This document shows, piece after piece, positions 24,422 through 33,309 of a stretch of 64,000 nucleotides of DNA. The notes under the pieces were generated by a model. It made no database searches and was not told where the DNA came from. It saw only the letters and a list, made by a program, of their open reading frames with translations. How positions within the stretch are numbered: the stretch's first letter is position 1; every line of letters starts with the position of its first letter. The stretch comes from Kaistia algarum (GTDB lineage: Bacteria; Pseudomonadota; Alphaproteobacteria; Rhizobiales; Kaistiaceae), in the NCBI RefSeq assembly GCF_026343945.1, contig NZ_JAPKNJ010000004.1:1-64000 (forward strand), read 5' to 3'. The position numbers and the translations under genes are program-made.

Positions 24422-24786
24422 GCCCCGGTCCGCGGCGAGCCGTGGTGCTGGGCGATGCGCCAATTGCCGGCCTTGCGAACCAGCAGCCATGTCATTCGGT
24501 AGGGCATCGGCGCGTCGCCGTCGGCAAACTCGACATGACCCGCCGTCGACGCCACATCGGGCGTGACCATAGCGACGCGCGGCATCGGATAGGCGGCGAC
24601 CCGCACGCCGGGCGGGCGGCCGGAGAAATAGGCGCGGATGCGCGCGCGGCCGATCTGCAGTTCATCGACCGAGCCGAACAGCACGGCGTCCTCAAGATAG
24701 AGCGCCATGTGGCGATCGAGATCGCGGCTGTTGAAGGCGCCGATCCAAGTTTCCAGCAGGCTTTCGATGGTTGGCGTCTCGGGCAT
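24418..24786 (-). CDS. SnoaL/NTF2-like small protein
   Basis: A 122-residue NTF2-fold protein. The pattern ETWIGAFNSRDLDRHMALYLEDAVLFGSV near the N-terminus and TWLLVRKAGNWRIAQHH at the end match the SgcJ/DUF4440-type ketosteroid-isomerase-like group. The precise activity is not known. It is the last gene of the minus-strand operon that begins with the binding protein at 30144 and lies 59 bases after the GntR gene. Confidence 0.7.
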   Translation of the reverse strand: MPETPTIESLLETWIGAFNSRDLDRHMALYLEDAVLFGSVDELQIGRARIRAYFSGRPPGVRVAAYPMPRVAMVTPDVASTAGHVEFADGDAPMPYRMTWLLVRKAGNWRIAQHHGSPRTGA

Positions 24787-24845
24787 GGTTTCCTCCCTGT
24801 TTTGGGGAAGCCTGCCCGCGTTCGACCGCCACGACAAGCCCGGGG

Positions 24846-25598
24846 TCAAAGACCGAGGCGGCGCGAGGAATTCCGCAGATGCGACCGCATCGCGTCGGCG
24901 GCGGCGCCGGGATCGCGCGCGCGGATCGCCTCGAAGATCGCACGATGCTCGCGCTCGGAAATCGCTCGCGTTTGCGCGAAATCGAGCGAGCGCAGGGCGA
25001 CATAGATGCTCTCCTTGAGCTTCACATCGACGAAGGCGATGAACAGCGCAACGAAAGGGTTCTTCGTCGCCGCGGCGACGGCGCGGTGGAAAGAGATATC
25101 CGTCTCGACATAGTCGCGGTGCAGTTCGTCCACCTTCGCCATGTCGTCGATGCAGCGTTCGATGTCGGCGAGATCCTCGCCCGTGCAATGCTCGGCCGCC
25201 ATGGCCGCGGCACCGCTCTCAAGGATCAGGCGCAGATCATAGAGATGACGGTAGTCCTCGGGGTCGGCGAGGCTGTTGGGCTCCAGCGTCAGCGAATTGG
25301 CCGCGTCCGGCGAGGCGACGAAAACGCCCAGCCCCTGGCGCGACACGACCAGCCCCTCATGGCGCAGCTTGGCGATCGCCTCGCGGATCACGGCCCGGCT
25401 GACGCCATGCTCGGCCGCGAACTCCTGTTCGGTCGGCAGCCGGTCACCCGGCTTCAGCGCCCCGCGTACGACCTGCTCCCGGATGAAGCCGGCAACCTGG
25501 GCTGGCAGGCCGAGCCGCATGACCTTGTTCGGGGGCTTCTCCAAATGTCCTGCCCTTCCTGCCGGCGCGACGGCCTCGCCGTCGCGCATTCGTTCCAT
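24846..25598 (-). CDS. GntR family regulator, FadR/FCD subfamily
   Basis: About 250 residues. The N-terminal winged helix is seen in AGFIREQVVRGALKPGDRLP and EFAAEHGVSRAVIREAIAKL. The C-terminal FCD helical domain has a metal- and ligand-binding set of Asp/His residues, including YDLRLILESGAAAMAA, DISFHRAVAAATKN and SEREHRAIFEAI. Such regulators usually sense a sugar acid, lactate or amino acid. The start is uncertain: TTG 25616 overlaps the SDR stop, and ATG 25598 or 25589 are alternatives; I used 25598. It most likely controls its own operon and the divergent lldD-type gene through the motifs at 30193-30203 and 30580-30608. Confidence 0.87.
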   Translation of the reverse strand: MERMRDGEAVAPAGRAGHLEKPPNKVMRLGLPAQVAGFIREQVVRGALKPGDRLPTEQEFAAEHGVSRAVIREAIAKLRHEGLVVSRQGLGVFVASPDAANSLTLEPNSLADPEDYRHLYDLRLILESGAAAMAAEHCTGEDLADIERCIDDMAKVDELHRDYVETDISFHRAVAAATKNPFVALFIAFVDVKLKESIYVALRSLDFAQTRAISEREHRAIFEAIRARDPGAAADAMRSHLRNSSRRLGL

Positions 25599-25612
25599 CG
25601 ACCCGCGAATCC

Positions 25613-26383
25613 TCAAACGCCGAGCGCTGCCCGGAGCCCGCCATCGACAGCATAGTCGGAACCGGTCGAAAAGCTCGAGCGCGGGCCGGCGAGGTAGGCG
25701 ATGAGTTCGGCGACTTCCGCGATGGTGCCGACGCGGCCGATCGGATGGCCGGCGCCGAAGCCCTTCAGCGTTTCCTCCGGATCACCGCCCGCCGGCGTCA
25801 TCTCGCGTGCAGCGAATTCGAGCATCGGCGTGCGGATCGAGCCCGGCGAAATCGAATTGACGCGGATATTGTCCTTGGCGCAATCGACCGCCATCGCCCG
25901 TGTCAGCGCATGCACGGCGCCCTTCGAGGTCGCATAGGCCAGCACGTTGCGCTGGTTCATATGCCCCTGCACCGAGGCGAGATGAATGATCGAGCCGCCG
26001 CCGCGCGCCTTCATCAGCGGATAGAGCGCATGCGACATCAGATAGCAGGAGCGAAGATTGACGTTCATCACCTGGTCCCAGGCGTCGGGCGTCGTCGTCT
26101 CGATCGTGCCATAAGGCTGGATCGCCGCCGTATTGACGAGGATATCGACGCCGGCATGCTTGAGCTTCTCGGCGAGCGCGAAGACCTCGTCGTCCTTGGA
26201 TACGTCGAGCGTCTCGACGGTGATGTGCCGTCCGGCCGTGATCGAGGCGGCATTGCGGTTATGCGTCTCGTCGATACCGCAGAGGTGCACCTTGGCGCCA
26301 AGTTCGGCGAGCTTCAGCGCCGCGCCGAGCCCAATGCCGCTGCTGCCGGTGACGACCGCGATCTTTCCCGAAAGTTCGCTCAT
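25613..26383 (-). CDS. Short-chain dehydrogenase/reductase
   Basis: A 256-residue classical SDR. The cofactor loop is TGSSGIGLG (12-20), followed by NTAAIQPYG, the catalytic Ser in ASVQG, and Tyr-x-x-x-Lys in AYATSKGA. The C-terminal GSDYAVDGGL is typical. It resembles gluconate 5-dehydrogenase and other sugar or polyol dehydrogenases. In the operon with a sugar ABC transporter it probably oxidises the imported sugar or sugar acid. The exact substrate cannot be told. Confidence 0.83.
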   Translation of the reverse strand: MSELSGKIAVVTGSSGIGLGAALKLAELGAKVHLCGIDETHNRNAASITAGRHITVETLDVSKDDEVFALAEKLKHAGVDILVNTAAIQPYGTIETTTPDAWDQVMNVNLRSCYLMSHALYPLMKARGGGSIIHLASVQGHMNQRNVLAYATSKGAVHALTRAMAVDCAKDNIRVNSISPGSIRTPMLEFAAREMTPAGGDPEETLKGFGAGHPIGRVGTIAEVAELIAYLAGPRSSFSTGSDYAVDGGLRAALGV

Positions 26384-26408
26384 GGATTGTTCTTCCTCCC
26401 TTTCCGCC

Positions 26409-27392
26409 TCATGCCCGCGCGCCCATCCTGAGCACGCCCTCGTTCACGCGCTTGTCGACCACGACAGCGGTGATCAGCACAAGCCCCTGCGCCACATATT
26501 GCCAGAATGGTTCGACGCCGGAGAGGTTTAGTCCATTGGAAAGCACGCCGACGATCACAGCGCCGATCACCGTGCCGAAAATGCGCCCCTCGCCGCCGGA
26601 CAGGCTGGTGCCACCGATGATCACCGCCGCGATCACCTCCAGCTCGAAGCCGACGCCGATATTCGGGTCACCCGAGCCGACGCGCGTCGAGAGCACGAGC
26701 CCGGCCAGCGCCGCCATGACGCCCGAGAGCACATAGAGCGTGATCAGCGTGCGCTCGACATTGACGCCGGAAAGCCGGGCCGCCTCCTCATTGCCGCCGA
26801 CGGCGTAGATGTGCTTGCCGAACTTGGTCGCCCGGCTGACCCAGGCATAGACGGCGACGACGATCGCGGCGAGCACGATCGGCACCGGCAGCGGCCCGAG
26901 GCTCGACGTGCCAATCGAGCCCCAATTGCGCGGCAGGCCGACGAGGATCGCGCTCGGCGTGATCAGATAGGCGATACCGCGGGCGATGTTGAGCGCGCCG
27001 AGCGTCACGATAATCGGCGACACCCGCATCTTGACGATGATGGCGCCATTGGCGAAGCCGATGACGGCGCCGAGCGCCAGCGCCCCGGCAAAGGCGATCG
27101 GCAGCGGCACACCATGGACGGCTAGCGTCGCGGCGACCACGGAAGCCGCCGCCAGCACGCTGCCGACGGAAAGATCGAGCCCGCGCGCGATCATCACCAT
27201 CGTCATGGCGCTGGCCGAGATGATCAGCGGCGCGGTGTTGCGGGCGACGTTCTGGAAATTGGCGAGCGTCAGGAAGCGCTGGTTGAAGAAGCTGAAGACG
27301 ATGATCATCGTGATCAGCACCAGCAGCGTTACGACGGTCTGCAGGCGCTGGCGATCGGCGATGATCCAGCGGATGGCCGGGTTGGTATTCAT
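26409..27392 (-). CDS. Sugar ABC transporter permease (RbsC type)
   Basis: A 327-residue, highly hydrophobic permease of the CUT2 (ribose-type) group. It carries the hallmark blocks GLDLSVGSVLA, VGGNEEAARLSGVNV and GGTSLSGGEGRIFGTVIGA. About eight to ten membrane segments are expected. It pairs with itself and the RbsA-type ATPase encoded just upstream. The start could be the ATG at 27392 or one at 27443, which overlaps the ATPase gene by 17 bases; I chose the former because it matches family length. Confidence 0.88.
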   Translation of the reverse strand: MNTNPAIRWIIADRQRLQTVVTLLVLITMIIVFSFFNQRFLTLANFQNVARNTAPLIISASAMTMVMIARGLDLSVGSVLAAASVVAATLAVHGVPLPIAFAGALALGAVIGFANGAIIVKMRVSPIIVTLGALNIARGIAYLITPSAILVGLPRNWGSIGTSSLGPLPVPIVLAAIVVAVYAWVSRATKFGKHIYAVGGNEEAARLSGVNVERTLITLYVLSGVMAALAGLVLSTRVGSGDPNIGVGFELEVIAAVIIGGTSLSGGEGRIFGTVIGAVIVGVLSNGLNLSGVEPFWQYVAQGLVLITAVVVDKRVNEGVLRMGARA

Positions 27393-27426
27393 GATGTCGG
27401 TCGGCTCGTGGAGGGAACGGGACGGG

Positions 27427-28941
27427 TCATGCGGCGGGCTCATGCAGCATCGAAAGCTCCATGACTTCCGATTCCGAGGCGGTGCCGGGCAATTCGCCCA
27501 CCACGCGGCCTTGGTTGAGCACGATGATGCGGTCGGCGAGCCCGATCACTTCGGGCAGTTCCGACGAGACGAGCAGGATGGCGAGGCCCTGCCGAGCCAG
27601 TTCGTCGATGATACGGTAGATCTCGCGCTTGGCGCCGATGTCGACGCCGCGTGTCGGCTCGTCGAGCAGCAGTACCTTGGTGTTCATCGTCAGCCACTTG
27701 CCGACGACGACCTTCTGCTGGTTGCCGCCGGAGAGCAGGCTGATGCGCTGGGCTAGCGAGGGCGTGCGCACATCCATGGTCTCGGCGGTACGCTGCGCGA
27801 CCGCCTGCGGCGCGCCGGTCTCGCGGCGGCTGGCGGGGAATTCGTTCCAGGGCAGCAGCAGATTGTCGAAGACGCTGAGCACGCCGACAATGCCCTGCGC
27901 CCGGCGCTCCTCCGGCACTAGACCGAGGCCGGAGCGGATCGCGCCGCGGATGGAGTTGGCGCCGAGCGGCGCACCGTCGACGGTGACGCTGCCGGAAACG
28001 ACGGTGTCGGCGCCGAAGATCGAGCGCATCAATTCCGTTCGCCCGGCCCCGACGAGGCCGGCGATGCCGACGATCTCGCCGGCCCGGACGGTCAGGCTCA
28101 CATCGCGGATGCGCGCGCCGGAGAGCTTCTCGGCCGCCAGCACCACGCGGCCGGGCCGGCGCCCCTTGGCCGGAAAGATGTCGCCGAGGTCACGCCCGAC
28201 CATCAGGCGGACCAGTTCGCGCGGCTCCGCCTCGCCGCGCGCCAGCGTCGCGACCTTGCGTCCGTCCTTGAAGATGGTAACGCGGTCGCCGATCTCGTCG
28301 ATCTCGCGCATCTTGTGCGAGACATAGACGATGCCCTTGCCGGCCGCCTTCAGCCTGGCGATGATCTCGAACAGGCGGCGGACCTCCTGCTCCTCGAGCG
28401 GCGAGGTCGGTTCGTCCATGACGATGATGTCGGCATTGGCGCACAGCGCCTTGGCGATCATCACCGCCTGTTTCTCGGCCGTCGAAAGCCGCCCGACGCG
28501 CGTCGCCGGATCGAGCTGGCCGAAGCCGATGCCGGCGAGCAGATCCGCGGCGATAGCCTCGGCCGCGCGCCGGTCGAAGCGCACGCCCCGCCCCGGCTCG
28601 TCGCCTAGCACGATGTTTTCGGCAACGGTCAGCCCGTCGACGACGCTGAGTTCCTGGAAGATGAAAGCGAGGCCAAGCGCCTTGGCATCGCGCGGGCCGT
28701 TCAGCGTCACACTGTCGCCGCGCACATGGATCGTGCCGGCATCGGGACGCTGGGCGCCGGCGATGATCTTGACGAAGGTCGATTTGCCAGCGCCGTTCTC
28801 GCCGATCAGGCAATGAACCTCACCGGGGCGGAGATCGAACGAGACATCCGTCAGCGCCTTGACGCCGGGAAAATGCTTGGAAAGGCCGGCGACGCTCAAG
28901 AGGGGCACGGCCGCGTCCGGTGACGGAGCATGGGTCGGCAT
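27427..28941 (-). CDS. Sugar ABC transporter ATP-binding protein (RbsA type, two ABC domains)
   Basis: A 504-residue fused double ATPase. Domain 1 has Walker A GENGAGKST and Walker B IIVMDEPTSPLEEQE, with the weak signature LSTAEKQAVMIAKAL usual for RbsA. Domain 2 has the RbsA-type modified Walker A region GLVGAGRTELMR, signature LLSGGNQQKVVVGKWL and Walker B LLLDEPTRGVDIGAK. It powers import with the RbsC-type permease downstream. No Shine-Dalgarno sequence is obvious before the ATG at 28941; a strong hairpin sits in the leader instead. Confidence 0.9.
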   Translation of the reverse strand: MPTHAPSPDAAVPLLSVAGLSKHFPGVKALTDVSFDLRPGEVHCLIGENGAGKSTFVKIIAGAQRPDAGTIHVRGDSVTLNGPRDAKALGLAFIFQELSVVDGLTVAENIVLGDEPGRGVRFDRRAAEAIAADLLAGIGFGQLDPATRVGRLSTAEKQAVMIAKALCANADIIVMDEPTSPLEEQEVRRLFEIIARLKAAGKGIVYVSHKMREIDEIGDRVTIFKDGRKVATLARGEAEPRELVRLMVGRDLGDIFPAKGRRPGRVVLAAEKLSGARIRDVSLTVRAGEIVGIAGLVGAGRTELMRSIFGADTVVSGSVTVDGAPLGANSIRGAIRSGLGLVPEERRAQGIVGVLSVFDNLLLPWNEFPASRRETGAPQAVAQRTAETMDVRTPSLAQRISLLSGGNQQKVVVGKWLTMNTKVLLLDEPTRGVDIGAKREIYRIIDELARQGLAILLVSSELPEVIGLADRIIVLNQGRVVGELPGTASESEVMELSMLHEPAA

Positions 28942-28967
28942 GAGGAGATTCCGAAGCGGGAAGGAAT

Positions 28968-29002
28968 GCGGCGGCGTCCGCGCGAAAGGCGGGCGCCGCC
29001 GC
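28968..29002 (-). repeat. Intercistronic hairpin after the binding-protein gene
   Basis: Arms at 28968-28979 and 28991-29002 form a 12-base-pair, very GC-rich stem (one G-U pair on one strand) with an 11-base loop. It starts 8 bases after the stop of the sugar-binding protein and lies before the ATPase gene. Such hairpins let the binding protein be made in excess, by protecting the upstream mRNA or by partial termination. There is no T run. Confidence 0.65.
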
Positions 29003-29010
29003 GGATCACA

Positions 29011-30144
29011 TCAGCGAGGGTACTGGCGGCTGAGCCAGGCCGCGATGCCTTCGGCGGTCGGCTTGATCGGCGGGTAGCCGACGACGACCTGCGTGTCCTT
29101 CGTGGTCTTGCCGTCCAGCGTGGCGCCCAGCAGGTTGAAGGTCGCGACGCTGAAATCATAAGGCGGATAACCGCTCTCGGCCTTCAGCGGCGACTCGTCG
29201 CTGCCGAGTTCAGCCATGACCGGCTCCGATCCGTCGACCGAGGACACGACGCCCCAGTCCGGCGAATAGAGGTTCGCCGCCTTCATCGCCGCGATGGCGC
29301 CGAGGGAAGAGTCGTTGTTGATGCCGAAGATCACATTGATGTCCGGATGGCCCTGCAGCAGATCGGCCGCCGCCGGATTGGCCTTGTCGATGACGCCGCC
29401 GCCATCGACGGCCTGCGCCACGGTCGCCGTCGGGATCAGCGACTTGAAGCCGTAGAGGAAGCCGTTCTTGCGATCCTGCACCTGCGGCAGGCTCGGCAGG
29501 TCGACGATGCCGAGGATCGCCTTCTTGTCCCCGAACTTCTCGATGAAGTAGCGGGCCGTGTTGCAGCCGACGAGCTGCGAGCCGGCGAAGTCATTGGCGA
29601 AGACACGCGGCGCCACGACCTGGGTCGGCTGGACGTTGTAGGTAACGACCTTCAGGCCGGCGTCGAGCATGCGCTGGACCTGTGGCACGGCAGCGCCGCT
29701 GTCGAGCGGAGCGAAGGCGACCGCGTCGGGCGCGTCGGCGATGATGTCGTCGACGAGCTTCTGCACGGTGCCGGCGTCGAAGCGGCCGTCATAGACCTTG
29801 AGCTCGAAGCCATATTTGGCGGCGAGCATTTCCCACTGCTTCTTAATCGCCAGGAAGAAGGGTTGCCCGAGGCCCATCACCGAGAGCGCGACGCGCTTGC
29901 CCTTGAGCGGGCTTGATTCCGGTGTGGCAAGCCAGTCGCCGGGAGCCTGTTCATAGCCGGTGAAACCCGACACGGCCTTCGGGATATCGGCGACGGCCGC
30001 CATGTCCTTCGGCTGGCAGAGCTCCTCCGAAAACGACTTGGCGGCGATGGCGACGGGCCCGTCAGCGGCGCTCGCGGCACTGGCCGCGACTGCGAGAAGA
30101 GCGCCGACGATGACGGCACGTCCGTTGGTGCGAAGTGATGTCAA
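29011..30144 (-). CDS. Sugar ABC transporter periplasmic substrate-binding protein (RbsB type)
   Basis: A 377-residue exported protein with a signal peptide (hydrophobic core VIVGALLAVAASAASA, cleavage after ASA near residue 29). The mature part has the type I periplasmic-binding fold of the ribose/galactose group, with KGKRVALSVMGLGQPFF, APLDSGAAVPQVQRMLDAG and FGINNDSSLGAIAAMKAA. The frame is open to 30330, but no ATG gives a good signal peptide. A TTG at 30142-30144 has GGGAGG five bases before it, so I take TTG as the start. It is the first gene of the operon running to 24418. The ligand is unknown. Confidence 0.85.
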   Translation of the reverse strand: MTSLRTNGRAVIVGALLAVAASAASAADGPVAIAAKSFSEELCQPKDMAAVADIPKAVSGFTGYEQAPGDWLATPESSPLKGKRVALSVMGLGQPFFLAIKKQWEMLAAKYGFELKVYDGRFDAGTVQKLVDDIIADAPDAVAFAPLDSGAAVPQVQRMLDAGLKVVTYNVQPTQVVAPRVFANDFAGSQLVGCNTARYFIEKFGDKKAILGIVDLPSLPQVQDRKNGFLYGFKSLIPTATVAQAVDGGGVIDKANPAAADLLQGHPDINVIFGINNDSSLGAIAAMKAANLYSPDWGVVSSVDGSEPVMAELGSDESPLKAESGYPPYDFSVATFNLLGATLDGKTTKDTQVVVGYPPIKPTAEGIAAWLSRQYPR

Positions 30145-30618
30145 AGGATCCTCCCTTGGATTGACACGACAGCCGAGTACCAGATATTCGGTCATCCGAC
30201 AAGTTGGTCGCAGAGAATGTTGCAGACGAGGCGTGCCGATGTTGGGGAGAGAGTTGGAGACGGGGAAAGGGACGCTGCGTGCGTCGGCGCGCGGGTCTCG
30301 CACGCATGGCCTCCAGAAATTCGCTGGCAAGGCTCTCTTCTGGAACCTTCCCCTTGAGGGAGGCTCAAAACCCCGACAACGGTCGTGGACAAGGGTCTGG
30401 TTGTCGGCCCATTGTGACGATGCCGACGGCTTTTATCCGCTGGATCCGCCGCGCCCCTTCCACGAGAACGCCGGAGCGTTTTCGACCCTCCCTCAAGGGG
30501 ATGGATCAAGACCGAAGGCGACGTTTGCTAGGCTATCCTCGGCAAAAGGTGAAGAAACGCCCCGACACAACTCGCCTCTCTTGTCCGATGTCCAAATGAC
30601 TTTGTCGGGAATCCGTCG
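30145..30618. promoter_or_regulatory. Divergent promoter region with repeated TTGTCSG motifs
   Basis: A 474-base gap between the divergent binding-protein and lldD-type genes. The 11-mers CATCCGACAAG (30193-30203) and CTTGTCCGATG (30580-30590) are inverted copies with one mismatch, one near each promoter. A further TTGTCGG lies at 30602-30608, and CCCGACACAA at 30561-30570. FadR/FCD regulators bind sites of this kind, so this may be the operator of the GntR protein at 24846-25598. The middle holds the inverted repeat listed separately. I see no gene here. Confidence 0.45.
30350..30500. repeat. Inverted-repeat-bounded intergenic element
   Basis: CCCCTTGAGGGAGG (30350-30363) and its exact complement CCTCCCTCAAGGGG (30487-30500) bound a 151-base segment; the similarity extends inward for several bases to AAAA/TTTT. 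The segment codes for nothing convincing. It resembles a small repeated extragenic element. A genome-wide copy count would be needed to confirm that. Confidence 0.5.
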
Positions 30619-31770
30619 ATGAAGCCTGTTGCCTGCATCGCGGATCTGAAGGCGATCGCCCGGCGGCGCGTGCCGCGCATGTTCTATGATTATGTCGATG
30701 GCGGCTCGTGGACCGAACAGACCTACCGCGCCAACAGCATGGATTTCGATACGATCCGCCTGCGCCAGCGCGTCGCCGTCAATGTGTCGGCGCGCGATCT
30801 ATCCACCGCCATGGTCGGCATGGCGGCGTCGATGCCGGTCGCGATAGCCCCGACGGGACTGACCGGCATGGTCCATGCCGACGGCGAGATCCTCGCCGCG
30901 CGCGCCGCCGAGCGGTTCGGCATTCCCTTCACGCTCTCGACGGTCAGCATCTGCTCGCTGGAGGACGTGGCCCGCAGCGTCTCGTCGCCGATCTGGTTCC
31001 AGCTCTATGTCATGCGCGATCGCGGCTTCGTCGAGAAGCTGATTGCGCGGGCGCGCGCGGCCGAATGTTCGGCCCTTGTCGTAACGCTCGATCTGCAGAT
31101 GGTCGGGCAGCGCCATAAGGACATCTATAACGGCCTGTCCTCACCGCCCAAGCCGACGCTGCGCAACCTCGCCAATCTCGCCACCAAGCCGCGCTGGTGC
31201 CTCGGCATGCTGGGCACGAAGCGACGCGGCTTCGGCAATCTGATCGGCCATGTCGAAGGCCTCGGCGATACGGTCTCGCTCGCCAAATGGACGGATTCGC
31301 AGTTCGATCCGAGTCTCGACTGGGACGATATTCGCCGCATCCGCGACCTCTGGCCCGGCAAGCTGATCCTGAAGGGCGTGCTCGACCCGGAGGACGCGGC
31401 GTTCGCGGTCCAGTGCGGCGCCGATGCGATCATCGTCTCCAACCATGGCGGACGCCAGCTCGACGGCGCCCTCTCCTCGATTGCCGCGCTGCCGGACATC
31501 GTCGCTGCCGTGGGTCAGAAAACGGAAGTTCATCTCGATGGCGGCATCCGCTCGGGCCAGGACGTGTTCAAGGCCGTCGCTCTCGGCGCCCAAGGAACCT
31601 ATATCGGCCGGAGCATGCTCTATGGCCTCGGCGCCTTCGGTGAAGCCGGCGTGACCAAGGCGCTCGAGATCATCCGCAAGGAACTGTTCACGACCATGGG
31701 CCTCTGCGGCGTCACCCGCATCGACGATATCGGCCGCGACCATCTGATCTTTCCGAAGCCGATCGGATAG
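30619..31770 (+). CDS. lldD: FMN-dependent alpha-hydroxy-acid dehydrogenase (L-lactate dehydrogenase type)
   Basis: A 383-residue FMN enzyme. The N-terminus PRMFYDYVDGGSWTEQTYRAN, then PTGLTGMVHADGE, and the active-site signature SNHGGRQLDGA with the catalytic His are diagnostic. HLDGGIRSGQDVFKAVALGA gives the phosphate-binding loop. It oxidises a 2-hydroxy acid such as L-lactate to the 2-oxo acid at the membrane, feeding the respiratory chain. It is divergent from the sugar ABC operon and probably shares its regulator. Related enzymes use glycolate or mandelate, so the substrate is not certain. Confidence 0.85.
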   Translation: MKPVACIADLKAIARRRVPRMFYDYVDGGSWTEQTYRANSMDFDTIRLRQRVAVNVSARDLSTAMVGMAASMPVAIAPTGLTGMVHADGEILAARAAERFGIPFTLSTVSICSLEDVARSVSSPIWFQLYVMRDRGFVEKLIARARAAECSALVVTLDLQMVGQRHKDIYNGLSSPPKPTLRNLANLATKPRWCLGMLGTKRRGFGNLIGHVEGLGDTVSLAKWTDSQFDPSLDWDDIRRIRDLWPGKLILKGVLDPEDAAFAVQCGADAIIVSNHGGRQLDGALSSIAALPDIVAAVGQKTEVHLDGGIRSGQDVFKAVALGAQGTYIGRSMLYGLGAFGEAGVTKALEIIRKELFTTMGLCGVTRIDDIGRDHLIFPKPIG

Positions 31771-31779
31771 GGCGAGGGC

Positions 31780-33111
31780 TCAGGCGCTTGCCGACCAGCC
31801 GGAGGACGACGCGGCGACCTGCAGGCTGTTGCGTCCACCCCGCTTCGCCGCATAGAGAGCATCGTCGGCCCGTTGGAGCAACGCATCGGCGGTTTCGCCG
31901 GGCTCCAGCGTCGCGACGCCGATGCTCACCGTCAGCCTCCCGAACGGGCTATCCGGATGCGGTTCTCCCAGCCGTTCGATCGTCGCCATGACGCGGCCGG
32001 CATAGGCCTCCGCGACCGCCGGACCGGCCCCACCGAGCAGCACAGCAAATTCCTCGCCGCCATAGCGACAGACGAAATCTCCCGGATCGGACGACCGCGC
32101 CAGCACCGCGGCGACGCGGCGCAGGCACTGGTCGCCGGCGACGTGCCCCATGCGATCATTGTATTGCTTGAAATAATCGACGTCGATCATCAGCAGAGAC
32201 AGGGCATCCGGCCGTTCGGCTGCCATCCCGACTTGACGGCGCCACTCGCGCTCGAAGGCACGGCGATTGGCAAGGCTCGTCAGGCCGTCACGGTCGGAAA
32301 GCTCGGTGAGCTGGCTGTTGAGTTCGGCGAGGCGGCGGCTGATCTCGGCGCTTTCAGCCATTGCCTGGGTGAGTTGCGCCTCGGTCTCCTTCTGGCGATG
32401 CACGTCGATTGTCGTGGCGAGCAGCCGCTCGGGCCGCCCCTCGGCGTCCCGCGCCACGATGCGGCCGCGGCTCAGGAACCACCGCCAGCTGCCATCGCGA
32501 TGGCGAAGCCGATACGTCGCCTCGAACATCGCCGCCTCGCCGGAGACGAGCTTTTCGACGGCGCCCTCGGCGGTAGACCGGTCTTCTGGATGGACGATGC
32601 TCCATGGCTCGGCATCATCGGCGGAGTCCACCTCGCCAAAGCCAAGCGCGCGCTGCCAGCCCGGCGAGCGCCAGACCATATCGCTGACGAGATCGAGCTC
32701 CCAGACCCATTGGCCGGCGCTCTCCATGGCGAAGCTCGCACGCCGCTCCTGAGCGGCGAACTGCATCGCACTGGCGGGGAGGATCAGGATGACGAGCCCC
32801 GCCGGCCGGCCTTCACGATCCCGCGCCACCGACAAAATCGCCTCGCGGCCAGCCCATCGGCCCAAACAAGAAAGGGGTTCGGCGGACGGCGATACTCCGC
32901 TCGCCAGCGCCTCTAGCGCGAAGCGAAAGACATCCGACCCCACCAGACCCAGCGCCTCCATCGGCCGGCCCGCCATCCCAGCCGCATCTGCGCCCACCAG
33001 CACCGCGAACCCCTCATTCACCTCGACGATATGCCCCCGAAGATCGGTGAGGCAGAGCGGCAACGGAATGGCGGAGGGGGTAAACAGCGGCTTGGGCGTG
33101 TCTTCTACCAT
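31780..33111 (-). CDS. PAS-PAS-GGDEF diguanylate cyclase
   Basis: A 443-residue soluble signalling protein. A PAS domain (about 12-120, CLTDLRGHIVEVNEGFAVLV) is followed by a second PAS/PAC (about 140-255, with YRHRDGSWRWFLSRG-type PAC). A coiled coil (about 258-290) and a GGDEF domain with the active GGEEF motif (RYGGEEFAVLLGG) complete it. It makes c-di-GMP in response to an unknown cytosolic signal. The I-site RxxD five residues before GGEEF is not intact (DPGD), so product inhibition may be weak. An in-frame extension to 33237 exists; the ATG at 33111 is preferred. No transmembrane segment is seen. Confidence 0.87.
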   Translation of the reverse strand: MVEDTPKPLFTPSAIPLPLCLTDLRGHIVEVNEGFAVLVGADAAGMAGRPMEALGLVGSDVFRFALEALASGVSPSAEPLSCLGRWAGREAILSVARDREGRPAGLVILILPASAMQFAAQERRASFAMESAGQWVWELDLVSDMVWRSPGWQRALGFGEVDSADDAEPWSIVHPEDRSTAEGAVEKLVSGEAAMFEATYRLRHRDGSWRWFLSRGRIVARDAEGRPERLLATTIDVHRQKETEAQLTQAMAESAEISRRLAELNSQLTELSDRDGLTSLANRRAFEREWRRQVGMAAERPDALSLLMIDVDYFKQYNDRMGHVAGDQCLRRVAAVLARSSDPGDFVCRYGGEEFAVLLGGAGPAVAEAYAGRVMATIERLGEPHPDSPFGRLTVSIGVATLEPGETADALLQRADDALYAAKRGGRNSLQVAASSSGWSASA

Positions 33112-33309
33112 CGATCGGTGTGAGCCTGTTTGTATCACGCTAGCATGAGACGCGCGGACGACGCGTGTACCGTCTAGCCCGGAAGCCTTAGCACGAGAAG
33201 AATACAGGGCTGGATGTAGGCGTAAGAACCCGATCAAGGCCGCAGCCAGGGACGCGGATCGGCGCTATGATGAGGCCGTGATGATCCGCCGCGGCCTGTC
33301 GGAGATGCC

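Noticed and set aside
30192..30599. Several 60-220 codon frames on both strands in the lldD promoter gap
   Set aside because: They overlap each other and the inverted-repeat element, and have low-complexity Arg/Pro/Gly content typical of non-coding GC-rich DNA.
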